From Ancylobacter sp. Lp-2 (GTDB taxonomy: Bacteria; Pseudomonadota; Alphaproteobacteria; Rhizobiales; Xanthobacteraceae): DNA of 64,000 nt. This document shows positions 9,247 through 17,797 of this stretch, one piece after another. Positions within the stretch are counted from its first letter, which is position 1. Each line of letters starts with the position of its first letter. Below the pieces are notes generated by a model. It searched no databases and was not told the DNA's origin. It saw only the letters and a program-made list of their open reading frames with translations. The stretch spans positions 62,001 through 126,000 of the forward strand of contig NZ_JAJALI010000009.1 in the NCBI RefSeq assembly GCF_020523795.1, written 5' to 3'. The position numbers and the translations under genes were made by a program.

Positions 9247-9269
9247 GGTCACGCTGCCGGCGCCGCACT

Positions 9270-9320
9270 GCCGGTGCAGCGACGCCGGTGCAGCGCTGCC
9301 GGTGCAGCGCTGCCGGTGCA
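9270..9320 (+). repeat. 14-bp tandem repeat, about 3.6 copies
   Basis: The unit GCCGGTGCAGCGCT starts at 9270, 9284, 9298 and 9312. The first spacer dinucleotide is AC instead of CT and the last copy stops after GCCGGTGCA. It lies between the 105-aa gene and the tmRNA promoter. Copy number is likely to vary between strains. Confidence 0.9.
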
Positions 9321-9348
9321 TGGCGCTCGGTAAAGCGGGCGGGCCCCC

Positions 9349-9377
9349 TTCCAACGGGGCGCGGGGGCGCCTATATT
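9349..9377 (+). promoter_or_regulatory. Predicted promoter of ssrA
   Basis: -10 TATATT at 9372-9377, with a weak -35 (TTCCAA, 9349-9354) 17 bp upstream. The same CTATATTCG string forms the -10 of trcR at 16851. The transcript would start at about 9385, just before the acceptor piece. Confidence 0.55.
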
Positions 9378-9387
9378 CGTTTTGCCG

Positions 9388-9755
9388 GCGCAAGCCGGCT
9401 ATGGCGATAAACGGCTATCGGAATAAACCCTTCGGACCCGGGGGCAGTACCCGGCGCCTCCACCAGAGCCCAGATGAATGCTGGGTTGCGGCGGGGGCGA
9501 AACAGGATCGACGAGGGCGTAAAGGGTGGACTTTCGCTCGGCATGGTACCGCCGTCATCGGACCAAACATATAGTTGCCAACGACAACTATGCTCCGGTT
9601 GCTCAGGCCGCGTGAGCGGTTTGATCTCTGGGAAATAAGTCCTTGCGGGTAGCACTGTAAGGCGGGGTTCGGAGGCACCTGGCAACAGAAGCCTCCACTT
9701 AAACTCTCGCCGATGTATTTTCTCGCCTCCGTGTCCGGCGCAGGCTGGCAACGAC
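9388..9755 (+). ncRNA. ssrA: Circularly permuted two-piece tmRNA
   Basis: tmRNA rescues stalled ribosomes and tags the nascent peptide. The gene is permuted as in alphaproteobacteria: the acceptor piece with the T-arm (GGACCCGGGGGCAGTACCC) and a 3' CCA (CGCCTCCACCA, ending at about 9471) comes first. A processed loop follows, then the coding piece beginning GGGGGCGAAACAGGATCGACG. The reading frame at 9577-9615 is GCC...TGA and encodes ANDNYAPVAQAA. Pairing of GCCGGCT (9394-9400) with GGCTGGC (9743-9749) closes the two pieces. Ends are approximate. No protein gene is present here despite open frames on both strands. Confidence 0.93.
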
Positions 9756-9780
9756 GGCCGGAATCGGGTTCATTGCCTTC

Positions 9781-10575
9781 ATGAGCGTCGACCTTATCCG
9801 CTACGATCTCCTGGTGCAGGATGCCCTGCGCGCCGTGGTCCGCCGCGTGCTGACCGATGTCGCCCGCGACGGGTTGCCGGGCGATCACCATCTCTATGTC
9901 TCCTTCGATACGCGGGCGCCGGGTGTGCGGCTGTCCAACCGGCTCAAGGAGCGGTACCCGGAGGAGATGACCATCGTCCTCCAGCACCAGTTCTGGGATT
10001 TGGTGGTCACCGAGCTGTTCTTCGAGGTCGGGCTGTCGTTCAACGGCATTCCCGAGCGGCTGCATGTGCCGTTCGACGCGCTGAAGGGCTTCTTCGACCC
10101 GTCGGTGAAATTCGGCCTACAGTTCGAGCCGCCCTCGGCCGAGGAAGCGGAGCCCGAGACGGACGCGCCCGGCGTTGCCGGCAACGGTACCGGTGGCGCC
10201 GAGGTGGCGAGCCTCGCCGATGCGCGCCCGGCGGCGCGTGAGCCGTCGAAAGCCCCGACCTCCGTTCCCACCGCTCCGGCGGCGCGGCCCCAGCCGGCTG
10301 CCGCTGCTGGCGAGCCGGCGCCGAAATCCGCCGCGCCCAAGCCCGCCACGACGAAGCCCGCCAAGGACGAGCCGGCCGCGATGGTCTCGAAGAGCGACGC
10401 CAAATCCGAGGCCGCCAAGTCTGAGGCCGCCAAACCCGAGGCCGCCAAGTCGGCCGCGGGCGCCAAGGCGGACAAGGCCAAGCCGGAAGAGAGCAAGTCG
10501 GGCGAGACCAAGTCCGACGAGGCCAAGGAAGGCGGGGCGCAGGTCGTCCGGCTCGACGCTTTCCGCAAGAAGTGA
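9781..10575 (+). CDS. sspB: SspB-type ClpXP adaptor
   Basis: The alphaproteobacterial SspB tethers ssrA-tagged proteins to ClpX. The N-terminal 115 residues are the substrate-binding domain (VDLIRYDLLVQDALRAVVRR..., HLYVSFDTRAPGVRLSNRL, IVLQHQFWDL, FNGIPERLHVPFDALKGFFDPSV). A long Ala/Lys/Pro/Glu-rich linker (about 120-250) contains repeats of the type KSEAAKPEAAK. The last residues, VVRLDAFRKK, are the conserved ClpX-docking tail. The linker is longer than I expect for the family. The gene begins about 25 bp after the tmRNA, the RNA that makes its substrate tag, so the two may share a transcript. Confidence 0.9.
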   Translation: MSVDLIRYDLLVQDALRAVVRRVLTDVARDGLPGDHHLYVSFDTRAPGVRLSNRLKERYPEEMTIVLQHQFWDLVVTELFFEVGLSFNGIPERLHVPFDALKGFFDPSVKFGLQFEPPSAEEAEPETDAPGVAGNGTGGAEVASLADARPAAREPSKAPTSVPTAPAARPQPAAAAGEPAPKSAAPKPATTKPAKDEPAAMVSKSDAKSEAAKSEAAKPEAAKSAAGAKADKAKPEESKSGETKSDEAKEGGAQVVRLDAFRKK

Positions 10576-10635
10576 GCATGCGCGCCACCGGCGGTCATCC
10601 CGCCGGGCGCCACCCGGCCGGGGAGCGGCGATTCC

Positions 10636-11928
10636 ATGAGTGACGATTACGACGTGCTGGTGGTCGGTGCCGGTGCTGCCGGACTCGCGGCCGGCGCGCG
10701 ACTGCATCAGGCCGGCGCCCGGGTGCGGGTGCTGGAGGCGGCGGCCCGCACCGGCGGACGCGCCTTCACCGACACCGCGACCTTCGGCGTCGCCTGGGAT
10801 CGCGGTTGCCACTGGCTGCATTCGGCCTCGGTCAATCCGCTGCACGCCGCCGCCGACGAGCTTGGCTTCGCCTATCTCGGCCCCGGCTCGCGGCAGGCCC
10901 GCCCCACCCATCTCGGTAGTCGCTGGGCTGATGAGGCCGAGCGCCGCGATATCTGGCGCGCCATCGACGCCGGTTTTTCGGCGGTGAAGGCGGCGGGCGA
11001 TGCTGGCCGCGATGTCGCGGCCTCGCTCTGCCTCGATACCGCTTCGCCCTGGCTGCGGCTGTCGCGTCACTGGTTCGGCGTGATGTCGGCCGCCGATCCC
11101 GAGCACGTGTCGACGCGCGACCTCGCCGCCTATTCCGACACGGCGGAGAACTGCCCGGTCGAGCGCGGCTACGGCGCGCTGGTGCAGGCGGTCGCGGCGC
11201 GCGCGGCGCCGGATCTCGACATCGTCACCGCCTGCCCGGTCGAGACGGTCGACTGGTCGGGCGCCGGTGTCACTGTGACGACGCCGCGTGGCACGCTGAC
11301 CGCCCGGCAGCTCATCCTCGCCGTGCCGACCAGCGTGATCGCCCGCGGCGCCATCCGCTTCACCCCCGGCCTGCCGGTCGAGCTGGAGGAGGCGTTCGCC
11401 GCCCTGCCGCTCGGGGCGGCGGAAAAGGTGGCGTTCCGGTTCGACCGGGAGGTGTTCGGCCTGCCGTCGAGCAGCCATGTCGACACGCTCGATCTCGGCA
11501 ATCCCGCGCGCCGGCCAGTCAATTTCGTCATCAACCCGTTCGGGGAGCCGATGGCGGTGGGGCTGCTCGGTGGGAGCAATGCCGCCGATCTGGTCGCCGC
11601 CGGGCCGCAGGCGATGGCGGATTTCGGCCTCGCTGCCCTTGTCGACGCCTTCGGGGCCGACATCCGCGCGCGGGTGAAAACCGCCGCCACCACCGCTTGG
11701 CTTGCCGACCCGCTGATCGGCGGCGCCTATAGCTGCGCGCTGCCGGGCCTCGCCCATATGCGCGCCCGGCTGGCGCCGGAGCATGCCGGCCCGCTGCTCG
11801 GCGGGCGCGTGCTGATCGCCGGCGAGGCGGTGTCCACCCACGCCTATTCGACCGCGCATGGCGCGCATCTGACCGGGCTCGCCGCCGCCGACGCGGCGCT
11901 CGCCCAGCTGCAGGGAGTGAGCGCGTGA
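10636..11928 (+). CDS. FAD-dependent amine-oxidase-like oxidoreductase
   Basis: 430 residues. The N-terminal Rossmann motif VVGAGAAGLAAGARLHQAG (about 8-26) continues to an acidic strand end (VLEA) and RTGGRAFTD. A C-terminal FAD segment, LIAGEAVSTHAYSTAHGAHL, is typical of flavin monoamine oxidase / phytoene-desaturase-like proteins. Substrate is unknown. There is no signal peptide, so it is cytoplasmic. It follows sspB and overlaps folA by 4 bp, so it is translationally coupled to dihydrofolate reductase. Confidence 0.85.
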   Translation: MSDDYDVLVVGAGAAGLAAGARLHQAGARVRVLEAAARTGGRAFTDTATFGVAWDRGCHWLHSASVNPLHAAADELGFAYLGPGSRQARPTHLGSRWADEAERRDIWRAIDAGFSAVKAAGDAGRDVAASLCLDTASPWLRLSRHWFGVMSAADPEHVSTRDLAAYSDTAENCPVERGYGALVQAVAARAAPDLDIVTACPVETVDWSGAGVTVTTPRGTLTARQLILAVPTSVIARGAIRFTPGLPVELEEAFAALPLGAAEKVAFRFDREVFGLPSSSHVDTLDLGNPARRPVNFVINPFGEPMAVGLLGGSNAADLVAAGPQAMADFGLAALVDAFGADIRARVKTAATTAWLADPLIGGAYSCALPGLAHMRARLAPEHAGPLLGGRVLIAGEAVSTHAYSTAHGAHLTGLAAADAALAQLQGVSA

Positions 11929-12440
11929 GCGTCGATCTGGTGCTGATCGCGGCGCTGGCCGCCAATGGGGTGATCGGGCGCGGCCCGGACCTGCCATGGC
12001 GGCTGTCCGGCGACCTGAAGCGTTTTCGCGCCATCACCTGGGGCAAGCCGATCCTGATGGGCCGGCGCACCTTCGATTCCATCGGCAAGCCGCTGCCCGG
12101 CCGCACCAGCATCGTCATCAGCCGCGACACCGCGTTCCTGCCGGCCTCGGAGATGGTGCGGGTGGTGCCCTCGCTGGAAGCGGCCCTCGACATGGGTGCG
12201 CGCGAGGCGGAGCGGATGGGCGTCGGCGAGATGGCGGTGATCGGCGGCGCGCAGATCTATGCGCAGGCGCTGCCGCTGGCGGTGCGGCTGCGGCTCACCG
12301 AGGTGCATGGCGAACCGGCGGGCGACGTGTTCTTCCCGGATTTCGACCGCGTGGCGTGGCGCGAGATCGGCCGGGAAGGCCCCTTCCAGACCGAGAAGGA
12401 CGAATTCGCCTTCAGCTTCGTGGATTACGAGCGGGCCTGA
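11925..12440 (+). CDS. folA: Dihydrofolate reductase
   Basis: Reduces dihydrofolate to tetrahydrofolate with NADPH. 171 residues with the usual landmarks: AALAANGVIGRGPDLPWRL at the N-terminus (catalytic acidic residue in the DLPW region), MGRRTFDSIGKPLPGRTSIVISR and VIGGAQIYAQALP. The start is GTG in a GTGA overlap with the preceding oxidoreductase stop. thyA, its metabolic partner, is 4 kb away on the other strand. Confidence 0.97.
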   Translation: MSVDLVLIAALAANGVIGRGPDLPWRLSGDLKRFRAITWGKPILMGRRTFDSIGKPLPGRTSIVISRDTAFLPASEMVRVVPSLEAALDMGAREAERMGVGEMAVIGGAQIYAQALPLAVRLRLTEVHGEPAGDVFFPDFDRVAWREIGREGPFQTEKDEFAFSFVDYERA

Positions 12441-12477
12441 GCACGGCCCGCATCGGCGGGAGCGGAGCGGCGACGGA

Positions 12478-13170
12478 TCAGATCGGCCGGCCCTCGACCG
12501 AGAGCGACAGCGTCTTCTCCATCTCCTCGGCCTGCTCGAATTGCGGGTAGATCTCGCGCGCCTTGCGCACCGCCTCCAGTGCGCGCTTCTCGTCGCCGAT
12601 ATCCTTGGCGATCAGCGCGATGCCCATCCACGCCGCATAGTGCCGCGGCTCGCGGGTGACCACCTGCCGGAGGTCGGCGAAGGCGTCGGCATAGTCTTCT
12701 TGCAGGTAGAACACCGTCGCCCGGCGATTCCAGGCGTCGAGATGGTCGGGGTCGACGGTCAGGATGCCGTCGAGCAGCGTAATGGCGAGATCGTAGTCCT
12801 TGGCCTGGGTGGCGGTCGCCGCCCGGCTCATCAGCAGATCGACGGTGTCGCTGCCGGAAGGGGTCAGGGCGATGTCGATGCGGTCGGCGATGCTCTTGGC
12901 CGATTCCTGCGTCGGCGCAGCTTTCAGTGCCGCGAACAGCGCGTCGAGCCGCTTGGCGCGGTCGGGTTCGGCATGCTCGGCAGCGGCCTGCGAATCCGCC
13001 GGCTTCGTCTCGCCCGCCTTGGGATCGTTGATCTTGGGCTCGACGAGCTTGGGTTCTCCCGGCACCGCGTCGCCCTTGGCGGCCGGCGGCGTCGCGCCCG
13101 GCGGCGCGGTCTGCGCCAGGGCGGCGAGCGGCAGGAGAGACAGGGTCAGGACAGCAAAAAAGGCGCGCAT
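12478..13170 (-). CDS. Secreted tetratricopeptide-repeat protein
   Basis: 230 residues. The signal peptide MRAFFAVLTLSLLPLAALAQ is cut after AQ. A Pro/Ala/Lys-rich spacer (about 22-60) precedes three to four TPR-like helical pairs (for example DYDLAITLLDGILTVDPDHLDAWNR and DYADAFADLRQVVTREPRHY). The start at 13170 was preferred over an upstream in-frame ATG because the signal peptide begins here. It is probably periplasmic; partner unknown. Confidence 0.85.
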   Translation of the reverse strand: MRAFFAVLTLSLLPLAALAQTAPPGATPPAAKGDAVPGEPKLVEPKINDPKAGETKPADSQAAAEHAEPDRAKRLDALFAALKAAPTQESAKSIADRIDIALTPSGSDTVDLLMSRAATATQAKDYDLAITLLDGILTVDPDHLDAWNRRATVFYLQEDYADAFADLRQVVTREPRHYAAWMGIALIAKDIGDEKRALEAVRKAREIYPQFEQAEEMEKTLSLSVEGRPI

Positions 13171-13279
13171 GCCCCGAGTGTCGGGAAACAAGGCGCCTTC
13201 GTCAATCGCTGGGGATGCGGCGCCGCGAAAACGTGATCGCGGCGGCATCGTCGCCGGGCATCCGTCCGGCGGGAAGGCC

Positions 13280-13405
13280 TCAGCCCTGGCGGGCCTTGAA
13301 GCGCTTCTGGGTCTTGTTGATGATGTAGACGCGGCCCTTGCGGCGCACCAGACGGTTGTCGCGGTGACGGCCGAGCAGCGACTTGAGCGAGTTGCGGATC
13401 TTCAT
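13280..13405 (-). CDS. rpmJ: 50S ribosomal protein L36
   Basis: 41 residues, [20 protein letters not shown] to FKARQG. This is the longer proteobacterial L36 without the zinc-binding Cys/His set of the 38-residue type. It is too short for ordinary ORF calling. It is transcribed alone, away from the ribosomal operons, 110 bp upstream of the TPR gene on the same strand. Confidence 0.96.
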   Translation of the reverse strand: MKIRNSLKSLLGRHRDNRLVRRKGRVYIINKTQKRFKARQG

Positions 13406-13520
13406 AATACTTCACCTTCGGATCGAGTGCGCCTGCGCATGAGACGGCGCCTCCTTGGCCGCGCCCCGTCCGCCAGCTTGAATTCGAGGCCCGGCTGATA
13501 GCGGAGCCATGGGGGCTTTG

Positions 13521-14000
13521 TCAATCCGCCGCGCGGTCCATCCCCGGTTCGGCGTGCTCCATCCGGATGAGGCGGCGGGCGCGGGCGGAAAAGCCGAGAT
13601 GGGTGCGCCCGAAACTCTCCGGATATTTCAGCCCGTAGCCGAGCGCACGGTCGACGCCGATATGGGCCGCCCAGATCACCGCCACCGCCTCGCCGAGCGG
13701 TGCGGCGAAATGGAAGGCCGCCGCGCCGAGCGCCAGCGGCGCGAGATAGGTGTGGGTGGCATTGTAGCCGCTCGCTCCCGCCCGCCGACCGGCGAGGTAG
13801 AAGAGCATGCCGAGATCGGGCGCCAGGATGAGCAGGGCGAACAGCCACCAGCTGGCATCCAGCGCGGCATAGAGCGCCAGCGCGGCGAGGAACACGCCGG
13901 CTCCTTCCAGCCGCAGTAGAAGCAGCGGCACGCCGGTCGCCATTCCGGACGTTCCGGCTTCCAGCTCCCGCGCCATGGCGCGGCCCTCTTCATAGCTCAT
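13521..14000 (-). CDS. DUF4260 family membrane protein
   Basis: About 159 residues with four hydrophobic segments. DUF4260 landmarks are RLEGAGVFLAALALYA, the conserved LAPDLGMLFYLAGRRAGASGYN and HTYLAPLALGA, then a C-terminal RTHLGFSARAR. Function is unknown. The start at 14000 (ATG, with AAGGGG about 8 nt upstream) was chosen, but an internal ATG at 13980 is possible. The segment before it is hydrophilic. Confidence 0.75.
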   Translation of the reverse strand: MSYEEGRAMARELEAGTSGMATGVPLLLLRLEGAGVFLAALALYAALDASWWLFALLILAPDLGMLFYLAGRRAGASGYNATHTYLAPLALGAAAFHFAAPLGEAVAVIWAAHIGVDRALGYGLKYPESFGRTHLGFSARARRLIRMEHAEPGMDRAAD

Positions 14001-14056
14001 GACGCTGCCCCTTGCCGTGGCCTCTTGGCGTTGCCCCTGCTGCGCCGTCACGGATA

Positions 14057-14578
14057 TCAGGGCGTGGCGCCGCGTCCACCCTTGTAGGGCGCCATGCCGG
14101 CGCGGGCGAGTTCGTCGGCGCGCTCGTTCATCGGGTCGCCGGCATGGCCCTTCACCCAGTGCCAGCGAATCTGGTGGCGGCCGAGCGCCGCTTCCAGCCG
14201 CTCCCACAGGTCGACATTCTTCACCGGCTTCTTGTCGGCGGTACGCCAGCCGTTCTTCTTCCAGCCGGCGATCCATTTGGTGATGCCGTTGCGCAGATAT
14301 TCGCTGTCGGTGTGCAGGTCGACGGTGCAGGGGCGCTTCAGCGCCTCCAGCGCGGAGATCGCCGCCATCAGCTCCATGCGGTTATTGGTGGTCGGCGAAT
14401 CGCCGCCGGACAATTCGCGCTCGTGCTCGCCATAGCGCAGGATCGCGCCCCAGCCGCCGGGACCGGGATTGCCCGAGCAGGCGCCATCGGTCCACACGGC
14501 GACGCCGCCGGCCGGCTTCGTCGCTTCGCTGGTCTCGTCATCGGCGAAGATGCGGGCGGTCCCCGGCGCGGTCTTCAC
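14057..14578 (-). CDS. rnhA: Ribonuclease HI
   Basis: Cleaves RNA in RNA-DNA hybrids. 173 residues from the GTG at 14578, which overlaps the thrB stop (GTGA). The catalytic acidic residues are visible: Asp in [17 protein letters not shown], Glu in [13 protein letters not shown], Asp in [14 protein letters not shown], and Asp in [15 protein letters not shown]. The 23 residues before the domain are polar and may be partly untranslated if a later start is used. The order ispH-thrB-rnhA recurs in related genomes. Confidence 0.95.
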   Translation of the reverse strand: MKTAPGTARIFADDETSEATKPAGGVAVWTDGACSGNPGPGGWGAILRYGEHERELSGGDSPTTNNRMELMAAISALEALKRPCTVDLHTDSEYLRNGITKWIAGWKKNGWRTADKKPVKNVDLWERLEAALGRHQIRWHWVKGHAGDPMNERADELARAGMAPYKGGRGATP

Positions 14579-15543
14579 GCGTCCACCCCATAGTCGCGCA
14601 CGCTCTGCGCCGAGCGGTGGAAGCGCAGCTTGCGCAGATATTCCTTCGGGTCGTGCGGGCGCACCAGCGCGCCCGGGGGCACGTTCAGCCAGTCGACGAG
14701 GCGGGTGAGCAGGAAGCGCAGCGCCGCGCCGCGGCACAGTATCGGCAGGCTGGCGATCTCCGCCTCCGACAGCGGGCGCACCGCCTGATAGGCGGCGATG
14801 AGCGCCCGGCCCTTGGTCTGGTTGTAGGCGCCGTCCGTCTCGAAGCACCAGGCGTTGAGGCAGATGGCGACGTCATAGGCGAGCAGGTCGTTGCAGGCGA
14901 AATAGAAGTCGATCAGCCCGGTCAGCGTGTCGTCGGTGAAGAACACGTTGTCGGGGAAGAGATCGGCATGGATCACCCCGGCCGGCAGGTCCTGCGGCCA
15001 GTTCGGCTCCAGCACCGACAATTCGTCGGCGATCAGTGCTGCGAGGTTCGGGGCCACGCTATCCGCCCGCGCCTCGGCCTGCTCGTAGAGCGGCCGCCAG
15101 CCGGGGACGGAGAGGGCGTTGACGCGGGAGAAGGCGGTGAAGTCGGCGCCCGCCCGGTGCAGCCCGGCGAGCGCGGTGCCGAGCGCGGCGCAGTTGGCGA
15201 CGCTGGGGCGGCGCACCGAGGTGCCATAGAGGAAGGTGGCGATCAGCGCCGGCCGGCCGGCCAGCGTGCCGAGCGCCACGCCGTCGCGATTCTTCACCGG
15301 CTGCGGGCAGTCGATGCCACGCGCGGCGAGGTGCTGCATGAGCCCGATGAAGAACGGCAGGTCGGCCGGGTTCACCCGCTTCTCATACAGGGTGAGGATG
15401 AAGCTGCCGGCCTCGGTCTGCAGCAGGAAGTTGGAGTTCTCCACCCCCTCGGCGATGCCCTTGAAGGCGCGCAGCCGGCCGAGCTCATAGGTGGAGAGGA
15501 AGGCTTCGAGCTCTTCCGGCGAGACATCGGTATAGACGGCCAT
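14575..15543 (-). CDS. thrB: Homoserine kinase (ThrB type II, aminoglycoside phosphotransferase fold)
   Basis: Phosphorylates homoserine for threonine synthesis. 322 residues, family length. The kinase-fold catalytic loop is [14 protein letters not shown] and the metal-binding Asp is in [10 protein letters not shown]. The N-terminus [20 protein letters not shown] is typical of this class. The chosen ATG (15543) is supported by the family N-terminus. It lies 71 bp after ispH and overlaps rnhA by 4 bp, so ispH-thrB-rnhA is one unit. Confidence 0.95.
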   Translation of the reverse strand: MAVYTDVSPEELEAFLSTYELGRLRAFKGIAEGVENSNFLLQTEAGSFILTLYEKRVNPADLPFFIGLMQHLAARGIDCPQPVKNRDGVALGTLAGRPALIATFLYGTSVRRPSVANCAALGTALAGLHRAGADFTAFSRVNALSVPGWRPLYEQAEARADSVAPNLAALIADELSVLEPNWPQDLPAGVIHADLFPDNVFFTDDTLTGLIDFYFACNDLLAYDVAICLNAWCFETDGAYNQTKGRALIAAYQAVRPLSEAEIASLPILCRGAALRFLLTRLVDWLNVPPGALVRPHDPKEYLRKLRFHRSAQSVRDYGVDA

Positions 15544-15614
15544 GAGAAGGTGGACCTCGGCGGGCGGAGCGTGCGGGCGGAACTGGCGGAACGGAAGGGA
15601 ACGGAGGGCCGGGA

Positions 15615-16604
15615 CTATTCGGCGGCGGCGTTGGGGGCGTCCGGCCGGAGCTGGCGGGGCAGCGGGAAGAACACGTCCTCCTCCACCGTGTGCACCGTCT
15701 CGACCTTGACGTCGAAGCGCTCGGCGAAGGCGTCGATGATCTCCTCGACGAGGATTTCCGGCGCCGAGGCGCCGGCGGTCACCGCCAGCGATGCGATGGC
15801 GCCGAACACCGTCCAGTCGATCTCGCTCGCCCGCTGCACCAGCGCGGCGGTGCGACAGCCGGCGCGCTCGGCGGCCTCGCGCAGGCGCTGCGAGTTCGAC
15901 GAGTTCGGCGCGCCGACCACGATCATGGCGTCGACATGCGGCGCCACCTTCTTCACCGCCTCCTGGCGGTTGGTGGTGGCGTAGCAGATGTCTTCCTTGT
16001 GCGGCGCCGTCATCGAGGGGAAGCGGGCGCGCAATATGTCGACGATCGCGGCGGTGTCGTCGATGGAGAGGGTGGTCTGCGTCGTATAGGCGAGATTGTC
16101 CGGATCGCGCGGCACAAAGACACGCGCCTGCTCGGCGGTCTCGACCAGCGTCACCGCGCCCTCGGGCAGCTGGCCCATGGTGCCGATCACCTCGGGGTGG
16201 CCGGCATGGCCGATCAGCACCACCTCGCGGCCCCTCTTGAAATGAACTGTCGCCTCGCGATGCACCTTGGTCACCAGCGGGCAGGTGGCGTCGATGGCGT
16301 AGAAATTGCGCGCCGCGGCGTCCTCCGGCACCGATTTGGCCACGCCATGGGCGGAGAAGATCACCGGAGCGGTGGTGCCGGCGGGGATCTCGGCGAGTTC
16401 CTCGACGAAGATGGCGCCCTTCGCCTTCAGCCCCTCGACGACATATTTGTTGTGCACGATCTCGTGGCGCACATAGACCGGCGGCCCGTACAGCGCCAGC
16501 GCCCGCTCCACCGCGTCGATCGCCCGTACCACGCCGGCGCAGAAGCCGCGCGGCGCGCAGAGCAGGACGCGGAGGGCAGGCTTCTGGGTGTCGGTGGCGC
16601 TCAT
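15615..16604 (-). CDS. ispH: 4-hydroxy-3-methylbut-2-enyl diphosphate reductase
   Basis: Last step of the MEP isoprenoid pathway, making IPP and DMAPP; an iron-sulfur enzyme. 329 residues from the ATG at 16604. The first cluster cysteine is Cys22 in [13 protein letters not shown]. The second lies in [12 protein letters not shown] and the third in [10 protein letters not shown]. The substrate-binding [12 protein letters not shown] loop is intact. A further in-frame ATG at 16757 would add about 50 unrelated residues and was not used. Confidence 0.97.
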   Translation of the reverse strand: MSATDTQKPALRVLLCAPRGFCAGVVRAIDAVERALALYGPPVYVRHEIVHNKYVVEGLKAKGAIFVEELAEIPAGTTAPVIFSAHGVAKSVPEDAAARNFYAIDATCPLVTKVHREATVHFKRGREVVLIGHAGHPEVIGTMGQLPEGAVTLVETAEQARVFVPRDPDNLAYTTQTTLSIDDTAAIVDILRARFPSMTAPHKEDICYATTNRQEAVKKVAPHVDAMIVVGAPNSSNSQRLREAAERAGCRTAALVQRASEIDWTVFGAIASLAVTAGASAPEILVEEIIDAFAERFDVKVETVHTVEEDVFFPLPRQLRPDAPNAAAE

Positions 16605-16828
16605 CGCGGGTCCCGTCGCGGCGCCCGGCGCCGGAGCGGGGCGGCCGCGAATGTCTGAAACGATCGTCGGAAAATCCCGACCTTCCCACCTCATGGGTGG
16701 AGCGATCCGCAGTGTCAAGCGCGGCGCCGCGAGGCTATCCGCGCATTGGGCCGGCAATCGGGCAGCAGTGACGGGCGGGCATGCGTCGGTCGTGCCTGAG
16801 CGCCGGCGACGCTGCGACGTCTTTGGGT

Positions 16829-16857
16829 TTGCACGCGCGGGCCGGCGGGCCTATATT
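16829..16857 (+). promoter_or_regulatory. Predicted sigma-70 promoter of trcR
   Basis: TTGCAC (16829-16834), a 17-bp spacer and TATATT (16852-16857), with CTATATTCG identical to the ssrA -10 region. It lies in the 388-bp divergent gap between ispH and trcR; the leader would be about 130 nt. I see nothing else recognisable in this gap. Confidence 0.6.
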
Positions 16858-16992
16858 CGCGCCATCCCGGTCATCGCGAGACGGTCCGAGGCTCCGCCCC
16901 CGAGGGGGTGGCGGAGCGAACGAACCCGCGTATGCGACGTTTACGGACCGCAAGGTTTACTGGCCGAAAGCCATTCACAGGAGACGCGCCCC

Positions 16993-17703
16993 ATGGCGAA
17001 CGCCCCTCTTATGCCGAAGGCCACCGCCGTGTGGCTGGTGGAGAACACCGCGCTGACGTTCGATCAGATCGCCGACTTCTGCAAGCTGCACGTGCTTGAG
17101 GTGAAGGGCATCGCCGACGGCGAAGTCGCGCAGGGCATCAAGGGCCTCGACCCGGTCTCCTCGGGCCAGCTGTCGCGCGAGGAGATCGAGCGCGCCGAGA
17201 AGAACCCGAACTACCGCCTGCGGCTGCTCGAATCCAAGGTGCGCCTGCCGGAGCCCAAGCGCCGCCGCGGCCCGCGCTACACCCCGGTGTCGAAGCGCCA
17301 GGACCGGCCGAACGCCATCCTCTGGCTGCTGCGCAACCACCCGGAGCTGAAGGACAGCCAGGTGATGCGCCTGGTCGGCACCACCAAGACCACCATCGAG
17401 TCGATCAAGGAGCGCACCCACTGGAATGCGCAGAACCTGACGCCGATGGACCCGGTGACGCTCGGCCTGTGCTCGCAGATCGACCTCGACATCGAGGTGC
17501 AGCGCTCGTCCAAGGACCGCCCGGCCGCGCTGGCCGAGGGCGGCGGCGCGACGCTGCTGCCGGCCGAGGTCACCACCTCGCACGCGTCGCTCGACGAGCC
17601 CTTCGTCGCGTCGCGCAAGCCGAAGGAAGAGACGCTCGACCTCGAGACGGTGTTCGCCAAGCTCGGCGGCTCGCGCAAGAGCGAGGCCGGCGAGGAGGAG
17701 TGA
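16993..17703 (+). CDS. trcR: TrcR/DUF1013 family cell-cycle transcriptional regulator
   Basis: 236 residues. The N-terminal half, MANAPLMPKATAVWLVENTA with the segment LTFDQIADFC, and the middle QDRPNAILWLLRNHPELKD ... RLVGTTKTTIESI look like two helix-turn-helix units and are the DUF1013 signature; the family is annotated as cell-cycle transcriptional regulator TrcR in alphaproteobacteria. The C-terminus is acidic (SEAGEEE). A strong promoter lies upstream and a strong terminator downstream, so it is monocistronic. Confidence 0.9.
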   Translation: MANAPLMPKATAVWLVENTALTFDQIADFCKLHVLEVKGIADGEVAQGIKGLDPVSSGQLSREEIERAEKNPNYRLRLLESKVRLPEPKRRRGPRYTPVSKRQDRPNAILWLLRNHPELKDSQVMRLVGTTKTTIESIKERTHWNAQNLTPMDPVTLGLCSQIDLDIEVQRSSKDRPAALAEGGGATLLPAEVTTSHASLDEPFVASRKPKEETLDLETVFAKLGGSRKSEAGEEE

Positions 17704-17741
17704 TCCTCCGCATCCGGCCGGTCCCAGCGGGCCGATACGAA

Positions 17742-17772
17742 AAAGGGGCGCCTTGGCGCCCCTTTGCTTTTT
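17742..17772 (+). terminator. Terminator between trcR and prpE
   Basis: An 11-bp stem (AAAGGGGCGCC / GGCGCCCCTTT) with a TT loop, followed by a T-rich stretch (TTTGCTTTTTGG). A-runs on the other side make it usable in both directions, serving the convergent prpE. Confidence 0.88.
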
Positions 17773-17797
17773 GGTGGGCCATTCTGGCCGTGTCGCC

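Noticed and set aside
9371-9751. Minus-strand protein over the tmRNA gene
   Set aside because: The region is the permuted tmRNA; open frames on both strands are by-products.
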